Positions 55,017 to 64,000 of a DNA stretch of 64,000 bases are shown one piece after another (the stretch's first letter is position 1; each line of letters begins with the position of its first letter). The stretch is from Planctomicrobium piriforme (GTDB lineage Bacteria; Planctomycetota; Planctomycetia; Planctomycetales; Planctomycetaceae): positions 1-64,000 of the forward strand of contig NZ_FOQD01000004.1 of NCBI RefSeq assembly GCF_900113665.1, written 5' to 3'. The notes beneath the pieces were generated by a model. It saw only the letters and a program-made list of their open reading frames with translations. It ran no database searches and had not been told where the DNA came from. Made by a program: the position numbers and the translations under genes.

Positions 55017-56207
55017 ATGACAGAATCTCAATCAGCCCTCGCAACTGCCGCAGCGGAAGAAGTTGTTCAGGACCAGGTGCGTCGGCTGACCGAAGAGGTC
55101 TTGAATTCGATGAAATCGGCCTTCGTCGGCAAGGACGAAATCATCGATGTTCTCGGCGTCTGCCTGATCGCCGGTGAAAACATGTTTCTCATGGGACCGC
55201 CGGGGACTGCAAAAAGCGCTCTCGTCCATGAACTCGCAGCGCGTCTCCACGGACGCTCGTTCGACTACCTGCTGACCCGTTTTACCGAACCGAACGAATT
55301 GTTCGGTCCATTCGATATTCGGCGACTCCGCGACGGAGAACTGGTCACGAACAAAGAGGGGATGCTGCCGGAAGCGGATCTCGTCTTTCTCGACGAATTG
55401 CTCAACGCCAACAGCGCTGTACTGAACAGCCTGCTGATGGTGCTGAACGAACGGGTCTTCCGACGAGGCCGGGAAACGATTCAACTCCCGATGCTGATTG
55501 CCATCGGCGCCAGCAATCATCTACCTGAAGACGAAACACTCCAGGCATTGTTCGATCGGTTCCTGCTGCGCGTCCCTTGCCGCAATGTCGCGCAGGAGCA
55601 ACTGCAGGATGTGCTGATGGCCGGCTGGTCGCTGGACGCAAAGAAGCGGCGACCACAACAAGAGCATTCGCGAATCAGCGTGGAAGACATTCGGGCTCTG
55701 CAGGGATTGGCAGGCGAGGTCGATCTCGCGGGCGTCCGCCGCCCTTATGTCGAACTGATCCAGCGACTGCGTCATGCTGGTGCTCCCATTTCAGATCGAC
55801 GGGCGGTCAAACTGCAGCGGCTGATGGCCGCGAGCGCACTCATCTGCGGGCGGACCGCTGCCGTCCCTTCGGATTTGTGGGTGTTGCGGTACACCTGGGA
55901 TTCGGAAGAACAACAGGAAATCCTATCCTCATTGGTGCAGGACGCCATTCAGCGCTGCGGAGTGAGCGAGCAATCCCATCCCCGAGTGAACTCGAATTCC
56001 GCTCCTGACCCGGAAGCGATTGCCCGTGATCTGGAACGTATCGAAGCCCGGTTGACGGAAGGAGTCCGCGATTCCGATAAGGCTTATGCCCGCGATCAGC
56101 TCGGCGTACTGGCAGGCCGTTGCGAATGGATCTCGTCGACGCAGTCGCGGGAATTCCTGACAGGCCGAGTTCGCAAATTGCTCGAACAACTCAGGGATGC
56201 ACTATGA
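55017..56207 (+). CDS. MoxR/RavA-type AAA+ ATPase
   Basis: ATG 55017 is used; an upstream in-frame extension would overlap the previous gene entirely. The product has 396 residues. Walker A is GPPGTAKS (60-67), Walker B is LVFLDELLNAN, sensor 1 is AIGASNHLPED and the arginine finger region is ALFDRFLLRVPC. The block RFTEPNELFGPFDIRRLRDG is characteristic of RavA-like MoxR proteins. The C-terminal 90 residues are helical with LERIEARLTEGVRDSDKAY. It is the ATPase of the second MoxR/vWA system in the window. Confidence 0.9.
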   Translation: MTESQSALATAAAEEVVQDQVRRLTEEVLNSMKSAFVGKDEIIDVLGVCLIAGENMFLMGPPGTAKSALVHELAARLHGRSFDYLLTRFTEPNELFGPFDIRRLRDGELVTNKEGMLPEADLVFLDELLNANSAVLNSLLMVLNERVFRRGRETIQLPMLIAIGASNHLPEDETLQALFDRFLLRVPCRNVAQEQLQDVLMAGWSLDAKKRRPQQEHSRISVEDIRALQGLAGEVDLAGVRRPYVELIQRLRHAGAPISDRRAVKLQRLMAASALICGRTAAVPSDLWVLRYTWDSEEQQEILSSLVQDAIQRCGVSEQSHPRVNSNSAPDPEAIARDLERIEARLTEGVRDSDKAYARDQLGVLAGRCEWISSTQSREFLTGRVRKLLEQLRDAL

Positions 56208-56941
56208 CAGGCCCCTGGGCATGCCGCCTGCCGGTTTCTGCTGCAAGTTCGGTTGGCGGACTGCGGGGACGATTCGTCGGCATCCGAGCCGGCGAAGAAG
56301 ATACTTCGCTCTGGTTGCACGGCGAGGAACTCTCCGTAGACCTGCATCAGGCCTTGCGGGCGTTGCCGGATGCAGAACTCTTCTCAGTCTTGCCAGACCG
56401 CCAGTTGTTACGGCTAGGCCAACTGGTCCCGCAAGGGCGTGTTCCCGCTTTACACTGGCAGCCGCTTCAGGAATACATCCGTCCAACGTTGCCGTCGCCC
56501 GGTCTGGCCGGACGCCTGAATGAACGAATTGTTTTGTCGCTTGTTCGAAGCAGCTGCGAGGCTGAGCCGAATCTTCTACTGCTGCCGTTTTCAGAGTTCG
56601 CACTCTGGTGTGAAACTGCCCCCGAGTTTCGACTCAAGCCGCTGCGGTTCGCCGTCCGTGACGACGGTCTGACCATCGTTCAAGGTCATCCATTGCCGCC
56701 GTTGCCGGGAACGCGCTGGGTCGCAGAGCAAGGTGTCGCCGTCGCCGCAGGTCTCCGCTGGGAACCGTCGGTCAAAGCCGAGCTGCTTGTAGACATGTGG
56801 GAACTCGAACCCGGTGATGTCTGTCTCTGGTTTGAGGAAGGAAGCGTCGAGTGCATTCCCGGCGAGCAGTTCGTGGCCTGTCAACGATCGGCGATCAGAG
56901 CCACACGGGATGAACTGATGAGTTCGGAGGCAAAACGATGA
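56204..56941 (+). CDS. Ternary-system accessory protein (bpX-type), unknown function
   Basis: ATG 56204 overlaps the MoxR stop as ATGA. The product has 245 residues with mixed alpha/beta character: LWLHGEELSVDLHQALRALP, LFSVLPDRQLLRLGQLVPQG, LPFSEFALWCETAPEFRLKP, AELLVDMWELEPGDVCLWFE. No catalytic motif is visible. Its position between MoxR and the vWA protein marks it as a component of the ternary system, perhaps one of the bpX domains. Confidence 0.65.
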   Translation: MTGPWACRLPVSAASSVGGLRGRFVGIRAGEEDTSLWLHGEELSVDLHQALRALPDAELFSVLPDRQLLRLGQLVPQGRVPALHWQPLQEYIRPTLPSPGLAGRLNERIVLSLVRSSCEAEPNLLLLPFSEFALWCETAPEFRLKPLRFAVRDDGLTIVQGHPLPPLPGTRWVAEQGVAVAAGLRWEPSVKAELLVDMWELEPGDVCLWFEEGSVECIPGEQFVACQRSAIRATRDELMSSEAKR

Positions 56942-59652
56942 GCGAAGTGCTGACACGCGCTCAGCGGTATCTGCAGCCTGCGGACTCGTCATTCTGGCGT
57001 TGGTCGGAGGATGGGTCCGCCGCGGAATGGATCGACGGGCCGACGATCGCCATTCGTGAAGAAGTGGTCGCTTTGCTCGAACAGCTGGCGTCCAAAGGCC
57101 TGCCGAGCCTCGACTCCTTGCTTCTGCTGCTGGCGGTCTGCCGTGAATCCTGGTCGACCGATCCGAGTCGCCTTGAGGTGTTGAAGGACGTTCTCACGCG
57201 CAATCCGCGGCGTAAAAGTCTCACGGCGCCACTCGAAACGATGCTGAATGCGATTCCGGTCATGCCTCCGGTCGTACAGAAGTCCGTTGCCGTCAAAGCA
57301 GAGTTGGCTGGAATCGTTCTCGATGAACCATCACTGCGAACGTCGCCTCAGATTGCCAGAGACATCCTCGACGAACTGAAATCCGGCTGCCTGCAGGAAA
57401 CGATCGGCGGCAGCACGGACATCATCAAACCGGCTGGGCAATGGGCTGCGGAACTACGGGCATTGTGTCAGGGATTGAATCGACTCCGGACCAGCTCCCT
57501 GATGTTGCGACTCGCCACCGGACTCGATGATCTCCCGGCCGCAGCACCGATCGAACTGGATGAATTCAAGCCGCTCCGGCCAGCAGGCTTCGCCGAATTA
57601 CTGACCGAGATGGAACAGGATGCGGATCTGAAGGGGCTCGCCCGACTGACTCGCACGTTGATGGGAATCGTCTCGATTCCCCGTCCGGTCGGGGAGCAGG
57701 AGGAACTGCCGCTGGGGGGCGTCTCCGACATTGCCAATCGCGGCCGTCTCGATCAGTTGTTGTTGAGTGAACTCGCCCATGATGACGATGTCCTCATCAC
57801 CCGTATCGCTCTACGCGAAGCACTGTATCTGAGACGGGAAATGCCGCCTGATCGCCCCACTCGAGAACGGGTGCTGCTACTCGATTCGGGGTTGAGGATG
57901 TGGGGGCTGCCCCGCATCTTCGCAACCGGCGTGGCATTGGCCTTCGCTGCCATGAGCAAGACGCGCGTGCGGGTCTACCGGGCCGCAGGCGAAGAGATCG
58001 TGCCAGTCGATTTGAGTTCAAAACAAGGGCTGAGCACACATCTTGAAGCCCTCGACCCCGCCATGCATCCTGGTCAGGCGCTGCCGGAGTTCCAGCAGCA
58101 GAACCAACTCGATGAAACGGATGTCATTCTGGTGACGCATCTCGATTCTCTCGGGGATGCGGAGTTTTTGCGCTGCCTGGATGAATCGGAGCTTTCGCCG
58201 CTGTACTGCGTCGGCGTGAACCGTCATGGACAAATGCGGGTCGTGCAGCGCTCTCGACTTGGAGAACGGCTGCTCCGAGAAACCGTGCTGGATCTCAAGG
58301 ATCTTCTTCCAACAGTGCCGCATGTCCCACCGCTCTACGATCCCGAGGCCGACTCGAAGCTGCCGGCCATCCTACGGCTCAAGCGATTTCCGCTGCGAAT
58401 GCCGCATGCGTATGACGGGAAGAATTTTGTCTCACTGAGGTCCGGTACAGACAAACCCAAGCGATTGCTGACGATTTCGCATGACGGCCGCCTGATGTAC
58501 TGGGATCGCCCTGACTATGGCGCCCGCATGCTTTCAGATCGAATTCCCAAAGGGAATTTGATCTCGTTTGAACAGGACGACGAAGTTGTCCGCATGGTCG
58601 TCGGCTCGCTCGGGACCGGACGGCTCTGGCTGATCTGGGCCGATCTTCAGAAGCTGGAGTGCCGCGTCGTTCCCTTGGAGAATGCTCAACACCAAACGGA
58701 CGACGTCGTGCTACACGCGGGATCGATTCTGGTGATCCGCAAAGACGCGGTCGATCTCTGTCACGCCACTGATGGCCGTCTTCGAAATCGACTGCAGATT
58801 TCCGGTCGGAAACGACTTTCCGAACGATTCTTCATCGGTCCCGACGGACTCTTCGCCTTGTCGCACGATGGCGTCTCTGGCCGTTTCGAATGTCTGCTCA
58901 AGCACAACCAAATCCCCAAGGATCGCAAGATTCTGCATGCCTTTGATTCGGCGTATTGCAACTCGCCTGTCGTCGTCTTCGACGACGGGAGTCTGCAGAT
59001 TCCGCCCGCAGCGGTGCAGCATGTCAATCATGGTCATCAGGGAAGTCGGTTCACGTTTGGAAGACTTGCCCGAGACGGGAGTGAGTTCTGCCTGCGGGCA
59101 TCTGGCGAATTGAAGTTTTTTACCATCTCATTGCGAATAATGTCGTCCATTGGCGGATATCAATTTACCGAAGATAAGACCCGTCAGATTCCCTCGATTC
59201 GGCAACTCAGAGTCAGGTTTAGCACGCTCAGCATCATTGATTCTCAATTGGTCCTGCTTTCCTCGCGCGGTCAGAGTTTGCGACTCATCCACAATCCGAT
59301 TCGGAATGAGCTTGAGCTCAGAGAGTTCGATCCCAAAACTGGCAATTGCACTCTCTCAAAAGGTTTTCCTGAAGCTCACCATGGACAGGGCGTTGGCTAC
59401 CGCTTGCATGCCATCCACTGGAAGGACGGCAGCCAGGCAGTTTTGGACTCTCGGGGGATGCTGCATCTGAAAAGCAGCGATGCCGCGATCCCGGAATTCA
59501 CATTGGTGCTGCACGAAGACTGCGTCGCCGGCTGGAGCGCTCTCGGACAGGTCTGGGGAGAACGCTATTTCCATCTGGACGAGAAAGAACGAACCGCCCC
59601 CAAAGTCATCTGGCAGGATCTTATCGAGCCGTTTGTGAGGAGGCTGCGATGA
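56938..59652 (+). CDS. vWA-like domain fused to beta-propeller (ternary system)
   Basis: The protein has 904 residues; the start overlaps the previous stop as ATGA. Residues 1-300 are a helical N-terminal part (SLDSLLLLLAVCRESW). Near residue 305 a vWA-like domain begins with RVLLLDSGLRMWGLPRIF: the MIDAS position reads DSGLR instead of DxSxS, so metal binding is probably lost, while DVILVTHLDSLGD occupies a later strand. Residues about 480-900 are beta-rich repeats (LLTISHDGRLMYWDRPDYGA, ALSHDGVSGRFECLLKHNQI), fitting a beta-propeller. In these systems the propeller is thought to recognise the target and the vWA domain to couple to MoxR. Confidence 0.75.
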   Translation: MSEVLTRAQRYLQPADSSFWRWSEDGSAAEWIDGPTIAIREEVVALLEQLASKGLPSLDSLLLLLAVCRESWSTDPSRLEVLKDVLTRNPRRKSLTAPLETMLNAIPVMPPVVQKSVAVKAELAGIVLDEPSLRTSPQIARDILDELKSGCLQETIGGSTDIIKPAGQWAAELRALCQGLNRLRTSSLMLRLATGLDDLPAAAPIELDEFKPLRPAGFAELLTEMEQDADLKGLARLTRTLMGIVSIPRPVGEQEELPLGGVSDIANRGRLDQLLLSELAHDDDVLITRIALREALYLRREMPPDRPTRERVLLLDSGLRMWGLPRIFATGVALAFAAMSKTRVRVYRAAGEEIVPVDLSSKQGLSTHLEALDPAMHPGQALPEFQQQNQLDETDVILVTHLDSLGDAEFLRCLDESELSPLYCVGVNRHGQMRVVQRSRLGERLLRETVLDLKDLLPTVPHVPPLYDPEADSKLPAILRLKRFPLRMPHAYDGKNFVSLRSGTDKPKRLLTISHDGRLMYWDRPDYGARMLSDRIPKGNLISFEQDDEVVRMVVGSLGTGRLWLIWADLQKLECRVVPLENAQHQTDDVVLHAGSILVIRKDAVDLCHATDGRLRNRLQISGRKRLSERFFIGPDGLFALSHDGVSGRFECLLKHNQIPKDRKILHAFDSAYCNSPVVVFDDGSLQIPPAAVQHVNHGHQGSRFTFGRLARDGSEFCLRASGELKFFTISLRIMSSIGGYQFTEDKTRQIPSIRQLRVRFSTLSIIDSQLVLLSSRGQSLRLIHNPIRNELELREFDPKTGNCTLSKGFPEAHHGQGVGYRLHAIHWKDGSQAVLDSRGMLHLKSSDAAIPEFTLVLHEDCVAGWSALGQVWGERYFHLDEKERTAPKVIWQDLIEPFVRRLR

Positions 59653-62405
59653 GAACTTTCCCGCTCCAACTCAACTATTCAACCCAGCGACAACATGAGG
59701 CTGCCGGCGTCTTCCTGCCTGGCAGTTCTCCCGAGCAATGGCTGCGGCAACTGGTTCAATTCGATGCCGGTTCCGCCGAGATTACGTTTGTCATCGTCCC
59801 GGTCTCGTCATCCGATTTGCATCCCCGAGGCATCCTCGTTCGCCTGCCTGCCGAAGCGATTCTTCCAGAAGAATGTCGCGGGCAGGAATACGGGGTACTG
59901 GGAAATCGGCTGTTTGTTCCGGTCGCCTCTCAGGTGCTTCCACAGACTTCTGCACATGAGGTCGCAGCGCTGCTGGGACCGGACTATGCCGTCGCAGTCT
60001 GGCATCCGCAAAGCGGACTCATTGGATACGAAGCGAGCGAGATTCTTTCGATGCGGGACCTACTGCGGTTGCCGCCGCAGCGGAGCGCCGACTGGACTCA
60101 TGCACAGCCGGGCACGGCGTTCAATCGCCGCCTGATCAGCATTGCCGCTCCCTGGCCGGACTCTCCGGAGAAAATGCTGGAGAACGCCGCCGACGGCATC
60201 GGCTCGCACTCGAAAAACCTTTCCGATCTAAAGCCTGGCGTTGGGAAATCCATCAAGGACGCCGCGGCGGCAGGCGGAATGTTGCTCGCCAGCCCATTTC
60301 TGTATGCGGCGGACTTCCTCGCCAACCTTGCTCCCGCCAAGGGGTCTCGACCCACCTGGTTGAGCCAATTGCAGGAAAAACTTCAGCGTGGGCTGCAAGC
60401 CAGCATCCGCCTGAATGATGCCCGAGCGCGCGAGATCGAGCGTTTGCTCAAGCTGCTGCAAAACTCGCCCGATGAAGGGCTGAAATATGCCATTCCGTTT
60501 GGCGGACAGGGAACTTCGTCCGCAGGCGGGTCAGGTTCGCGGCTGACAAAACGCATCCCCAGTTTCGATCTGGGGCGACTCTTTGGAGGAGGAGCTGGGG
60601 AGAATTGGGACATGCCCGGCGACCTGCAGGTCCAACTCCTCAAAAACTATCGCGAACTTGCCGAACGAGAGATCCGCCTGGGCCGGCATCGTCGGGCGGC
60701 CTACATCTATGCGGAACTTCTGAACGACCTGAATACGGCGGCGGCGACGCTCGTGGCCGGTCTGCATTTTCGCGAGGCCGCGGTGCTCTATCAAAAGAAA
60801 CTGCAGCGACCGCTGGATGCAGCAAACTGCCTGCGACAGGGAGGGCTGCTACATGAAGCGATTCCAATTTACGAACGGCTGGAACATTTTCGGACGGCGG
60901 GAGACCTTTATGCACAGCTTGAAGACCCTGCTGCCGCGGAGGCTGCCTATCGGCGGCACGTCGAGTCGTGCGTCTCCAAACATGACTTCCTCACGGCAGC
61001 CGACACGCTGCAGCAAAGTCTGGGTGACAGCGAATCGGCGCTGGCTCTACTGACAGAGAACTGGCTTCGTGCCAGCGATAAGAAAATTTGCCTGACGCGT
61101 GCGTGGGAACTGCTCGGCCAGGTGGGCCGGCACGACCAGGCGCAGAAATGGAGCCAGGAACTGAAGATTGAAGCGGTGCCGCAAGCTTCGCAATTAGGGT
61201 TTGTCGAAGGTCTCGCCGCCATCGCCGCGACCTACCCCGACGATCTCGTACGGCACAGCGTCGAAGACACGGCTCGCACCTGGATTTCGCGATCGCTGAC
61301 TCGTCGCGATTCCCAGGCGCCGCTCATGCTGCGAGTCCTCGAACAACTGGCTCCGGAAGACCGGCTTCTGCCGCGGGATGCCAGCCGCTTCCTCAAACCC
61401 CTTCAGCAAACCAAAACCACCGGTCCGCGCCGTCGAGCACCGCAAGGGAAGTCGTCGGTCAGCAAGCAGGCCAGGAAGGTGAGTGCGTTCGAATTGCCCG
61501 TTGCCCATGGATGGTTCAGCGTCACAGCCACCCGGCGGCATCTCATTGCACTCGGACTGACGGCTGACTCTGAGCGCGTGTATGTACTACTAAGAAGCTG
61601 GGAGGGGTCAAGGCAGGACACGAAATCGTGGTGGGATTTCAATCTTAAAGACTCGATACATCCAATTCTTATCGGAATTGATGAAAGCGACATGTCGACA
61701 ATCGTGTGTGTGCGCCCGAACCCAATTCTTCTCACTCAAAGGGAACTATCCATTGAAAGTCACACATTCACCGTCGGCACGCCTGGCTGGCTGCCGAATG
61801 GGGTGTCAGGTCTGGCGACCTGCTCAGGCATGACCTGGGCTTTTGAATCGTCCTCCTGTTCGCTGAAGGGTTTCAATCGACAGGGCCTGCCCGTCGCCGA
61901 CCGGCAACTCTTGTTTCCGCCGGACTGGATTCACGAAGAAACTCGCCAGATTCCAATGCATGCGCGGGAAGATGTTGTTTTCGTTGGCTTGGGATCGATG
62001 CTCTATCAAGCCGGCGCCCGCCATCAGCTTCGTGCGTTGCAATTGGAACACGAGATTGACGCCCTGATCGGCAGTCCTCTAGGCACCCTCGCCCGAATTG
62101 CCGTCTTCTACAATCAGGGAGGAGCGGTACTTTGGCCGCAGGCCAATGGCGAGCAAATCGAGGCGCTGCCCCGCGATCTCGAACACCCCAGCGGAATTTT
62201 TTTGAAAGATGGCAGGCTGATTGTTCACGCCTCCGGCGAGTGGCGAGTTTATCAAACCCGGCAACACAAGCTGGTGCACATGGGGAATATCGTCGGCATC
62301 GACCAACGACCTCTGGCCATCACTCCTGGCCCCGCTGCCGACCAGTTTGCCGTCTGGAGCGGGGGCGGACCGGAAGAGATCGTCATCTATACCGTGGACA
62401 ATTAA
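59649..62405 (+). CDS. bpX/TPR/beta-propeller protein (ternary system)
   Basis: The protein has 918 residues; GGAGG precedes ATG 59649, which overlaps the previous stop. Residues 1-165 form a domain with EITFVIVPVSSSDLHPRGIL and VLGNRLFVPVASQVLPQTSA, probably a bpX domain. Residues about 185-230 are Ala/Gly-rich and weakly hydrophobic. Residues about 320-560 are TPR-like (REIRLGRHRRAAYIYAELLN, LHEAIPIYERLEHFRTAGDL). Residues about 610-918 are beta-rich and propeller-like (SVTATRRHLIALGLTADSER, SGIFLKDGRLIVHASGEWRV). It closes the operon. Confidence 0.72.
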   Translation: MRTFPLQLNYSTQRQHEAAGVFLPGSSPEQWLRQLVQFDAGSAEITFVIVPVSSSDLHPRGILVRLPAEAILPEECRGQEYGVLGNRLFVPVASQVLPQTSAHEVAALLGPDYAVAVWHPQSGLIGYEASEILSMRDLLRLPPQRSADWTHAQPGTAFNRRLISIAAPWPDSPEKMLENAADGIGSHSKNLSDLKPGVGKSIKDAAAAGGMLLASPFLYAADFLANLAPAKGSRPTWLSQLQEKLQRGLQASIRLNDARAREIERLLKLLQNSPDEGLKYAIPFGGQGTSSAGGSGSRLTKRIPSFDLGRLFGGGAGENWDMPGDLQVQLLKNYRELAEREIRLGRHRRAAYIYAELLNDLNTAAATLVAGLHFREAAVLYQKKLQRPLDAANCLRQGGLLHEAIPIYERLEHFRTAGDLYAQLEDPAAAEAAYRRHVESCVSKHDFLTAADTLQQSLGDSESALALLTENWLRASDKKICLTRAWELLGQVGRHDQAQKWSQELKIEAVPQASQLGFVEGLAAIAATYPDDLVRHSVEDTARTWISRSLTRRDSQAPLMLRVLEQLAPEDRLLPRDASRFLKPLQQTKTTGPRRRAPQGKSSVSKQARKVSAFELPVAHGWFSVTATRRHLIALGLTADSERVYVLLRSWEGSRQDTKSWWDFNLKDSIHPILIGIDESDMSTIVCVRPNPILLTQRELSIESHTFTVGTPGWLPNGVSGLATCSGMTWAFESSSCSLKGFNRQGLPVADRQLLFPPDWIHEETRQIPMHAREDVVFVGLGSMLYQAGARHQLRALQLEHEIDALIGSPLGTLARIAVFYNQGGAVLWPQANGEQIEALPRDLEHPSGIFLKDGRLIVHASGEWRVYQTRQHKLVHMGNIVGIDQRPLAITPGPAADQFAVWSGGGPEEIVIYTVDN

Positions 62406-62745
62406 AAGCTGTCCCCGCAATTCACCGCCGGCGCCGAACCACTTCGCGGACTGGAAAGGCTCGCGACTTCCCGCACGAGAAAAAGTAAAGCTGACGAGAA
62501 CCGAAGAGCCTACCCAGTCTGCCAAGGGCAACATAAGCCCTTCTGATCGAGCGTAGTCGTATGACGTATTCCACCTGCTTGCGATCACAGCCTGGGTGTT
62601 CAAGACCCTGCGCCAAAATCGGTGACATCGACCACGGCCATGTTGGTCGATGTCACCGAGGCAACCAAAAGCGAGCGGGTCGTTTCCGCATTTCCACCGC
62701 TCCCTGATAGCAACTGAAGACGGACCCGTCTGCAAGCGCGGCCGC
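62406..62745. other. Convergent intergenic region with a 15-bp inverted repeat
   Basis: CGGTGACATCGACCA (62620-62634) and TGGTCGATGTCACCG (62644-62658) are perfect complements with a 9-base spacer. The region separates two genes that end towards each other, so the hairpin may act as a two-way terminator, although no T-run follows. No gene was found in the rest. Confidence 0.6.
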
Positions 62746-64000
62746 TTATGCGAGGATGTCTTTCACGACGTTGCCGTAAACATCCGTCAATCGCTCGTCC
62801 CGCCCTTGGTGGAAGTAAGTCAGTCGGGTGTGGTCGATGCCCATCAGATGCAAAATCGTGGCATGCAGATCGTGTACATGCACGCGGTTCTCGACGGCCG
62901 TGAATCCGAATTCGTCGGTGGCTCCATAGGCCATGCCCCCCTTCACTCCGCCGCCGGCCAGCCACATTGAAAACCCATAGGGGTTGTGGTTGCGGCCAGG
63001 CTTTCCGGCCCCTTCGCTGAAGGGCATCCGTCCGAATTCGCCCCCCCAGATCACGAGGGTGCTCTCCAATAATCCCCGTTGTTCGAGATCGGCGAGCAGT
63101 GCGGCAATCGGCTGATCGGTTTCGCCGGCGTGTCGCCCGTGGTTCTTTTCGACGTTTTCGTGGGCGTCCCAGGTTTCTTCCAGATGGCCGCCGCCGGAGT
63201 AAAGCTGTACGAATTTCACACCGCGCTCGACCAGCCGCCGCGCGATCAGACAGTTGCGGCCAAACTCGGCGGTCGGGTTCTGATTGACGCCATAGGCGTC
63301 AAGAGTGCTGGCGGTTTCCTGCGTGAGGTCGACCGCTTCGGGAGCTTCCGACTGCATCCGAAACGCCAGTTCATAACTGGCCGAACGGGCTGCCAGTTCC
63401 GCGCCGCCGGGTCGGGAGTTCAGGTGCTGGTCGTTCAACTGTGCCAGTAGATCGAGCTGCTGCCGCTGAGCCGCACGAGTGAATTCCGCCGGACCGGCAA
63501 GATCGAGAATCGGATTTCCCACCGGCCGAAAGAGCGTCCCCTGGTATGTGGCCGGCATGAAGCCGCTTGACCAGTTGGGCTGACCGCCGATCGGACCGCC
63601 CCGTTTATCGAGCATGACCACATAGCCCGGCAGGTTCTGGTTTTCACTGCCGAGTCCATAGATGCTCCAGCTTCCGAGCGATGGCCGTCCCACGATCGGC
63701 TTGCCTGTATTCATCTGCAGGAGCGCCGAGCCGTGGGCATGCGTGTCGGTGTAGCAGGAACGAATCACCGCCAGCTTGTCGGCGTGTTGGCGGAGATGCG
63801 GGAAGAAGTCGGATACCGGGAGTCCGCTTTCTCCGCCGGGTGCGAACTTTCGCGCCGCAGGCGTGAGCAACCCCATGGGACGTCCGCCGGAATTGATGAA
63901 CTTCTTGTCCGGTGGGAGCGGCTGGCCAGCGTATTTCTCGAGCGCCGGTTTTGGATCGAACGTGTCAACCTGACTGGGACCGCCGTTCATCAGCAGGAAG
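62746..64000 (-). CDS. DUF1501 domain protein (C-terminal part, cut by window edge)
   Basis: The frame stays open to the window edge, reading FLLMNGGPSQVDTFDPKPAL at the N-terminal side. Family hallmarks are the MNGGPSQVDTFDPKP block, AVIRSCYTDTHAHGSALLQM, TLVIWGGEFGRMPFSEG, GRNHNPYGFSMWLAGGGVKG and the C-terminal TYFHQGRDERLTDVYGNVVK. DUF1501 proteins belong to the alkaline-phosphatase/sulfatase-like fold, are usually exported by Tat and are greatly expanded in planctomycetes, often next to DUF1549/DUF1553 genes. The missing N-terminus, about 50-60 residues, lies beyond 64000. Confidence 0.93.
   Translation of the reverse strand, partial: FLLMNGGPSQVDTFDPKPALEKYAGQPLPPDKKFINSGGRPMGLLTPAARKFAPGGESGLPVSDFFPHLRQHADKLAVIRSCYTDTHAHGSALLQMNTGKPIVGRPSLGSWSIYGLGSENQNLPGYVVMLDKRGGPIGGQPNWSSGFMPATYQGTLFRPVGNPILDLAGPAEFTRAAQRQQLDLLAQLNDQHLNSRPGGAELAARSASYELAFRMQSEAPEAVDLTQETASTLDAYGVNQNPTAEFGRNCLIARRLVERGVKFVQLYSGGGHLEETWDAHENVEKNHGRHAGETDQPIAALLADLEQRGLLESTLVIWGGEFGRMPFSEGAGKPGRNHNPYGFSMWLAGGGVKGGMAYGATDEFGFTAVENRVHVHDLHATILHLMGIDHTRLTYFHQGRDERLTDVYGNVVKDILA

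Overview
The window looks like chromosomal DNA of a planctomycete (phylum Planctomycetota). The support is a DUF1501 protein at the right edge, large secreted WD40 and coiled-coil proteins, a three-gene ABC-2 exporter cluster of planctomycete style, and two different MoxR/vWA NTPase operons. No rRNA, complete tRNA or CRISPR array was found. All family names come from reading motifs by eye; no database search was run.

Left part (1-9637). A 6-kb block of secreted proteins (serpin with an SH3-like domain, caspase-like peptidase, three small or coiled-coil secreted proteins) lies between two inverted copies of related IS5-type elements. To its right is a chain of three insertion sequences whose junctions all fall at CTAG: an IS5-type element with an internally deleted transposase, an intact IS5/IS1182-type element, and an IS701-type element broken by a nonsense codon and a frameshift.

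Middle part (10466-34822) is an accessory defence island bracketed by a large serine recombinase and a tyrosine recombinase. It carries: (a) a minus-strand cluster with an Mrr-like restriction endonuclease, a DUF4365 nuclease-APAZ protein, a short catalytically dead Argonaute (a SPARDA-type pair) and a HEPN/AbiU2-like protein; (b) a decayed SRAP (YedK/HMCES-like) gene; (c) a two-gene cassette of a HEPN-like protein and a stand-alone DUF4365 nuclease-like protein; (d) a graveyard of glycosyltransferase, ImuA and SRAP fragments with a LexA-like box; (e) a three-gene operon of MBL-fold hydrolase, 1939-aa trypsin-STAND ATPase and a small protein with 13 SPKK-type repeats, which resembles AVAST type I; (f) a decayed remnant of a large helicase/methylase; and (g) a conserved-looking gene of unknown function. 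Downstream of the tyrosine recombinase are three TGGTGCAC repeats spaced exactly 11 bp, a segment like the 3' end of a tRNA-Ser (possible att site), and a perfect 18-bp hairpin.

Right part (35142-64000) looks like more stable chromosome. A minus-strand operon encodes WGR-DUF4132, MoxR ATPase, DUF5682, vWA and a SWIM-like protein, nearly all with overlapping reading frames. Next come a plus-strand pair (WD40 protein and a secreted ThuA/GATase-like protein), a minus-strand ABC-2 exporter set, and a plus-strand five-gene MoxR-vWA-beta-propeller ternary system with ATGA overlaps. The window ends in the C-terminal part of a DUF1501 protein. Two MoxR/vWA systems and at least three nuclease-based defence modules within 50 kb make this a dense conflict-system region.
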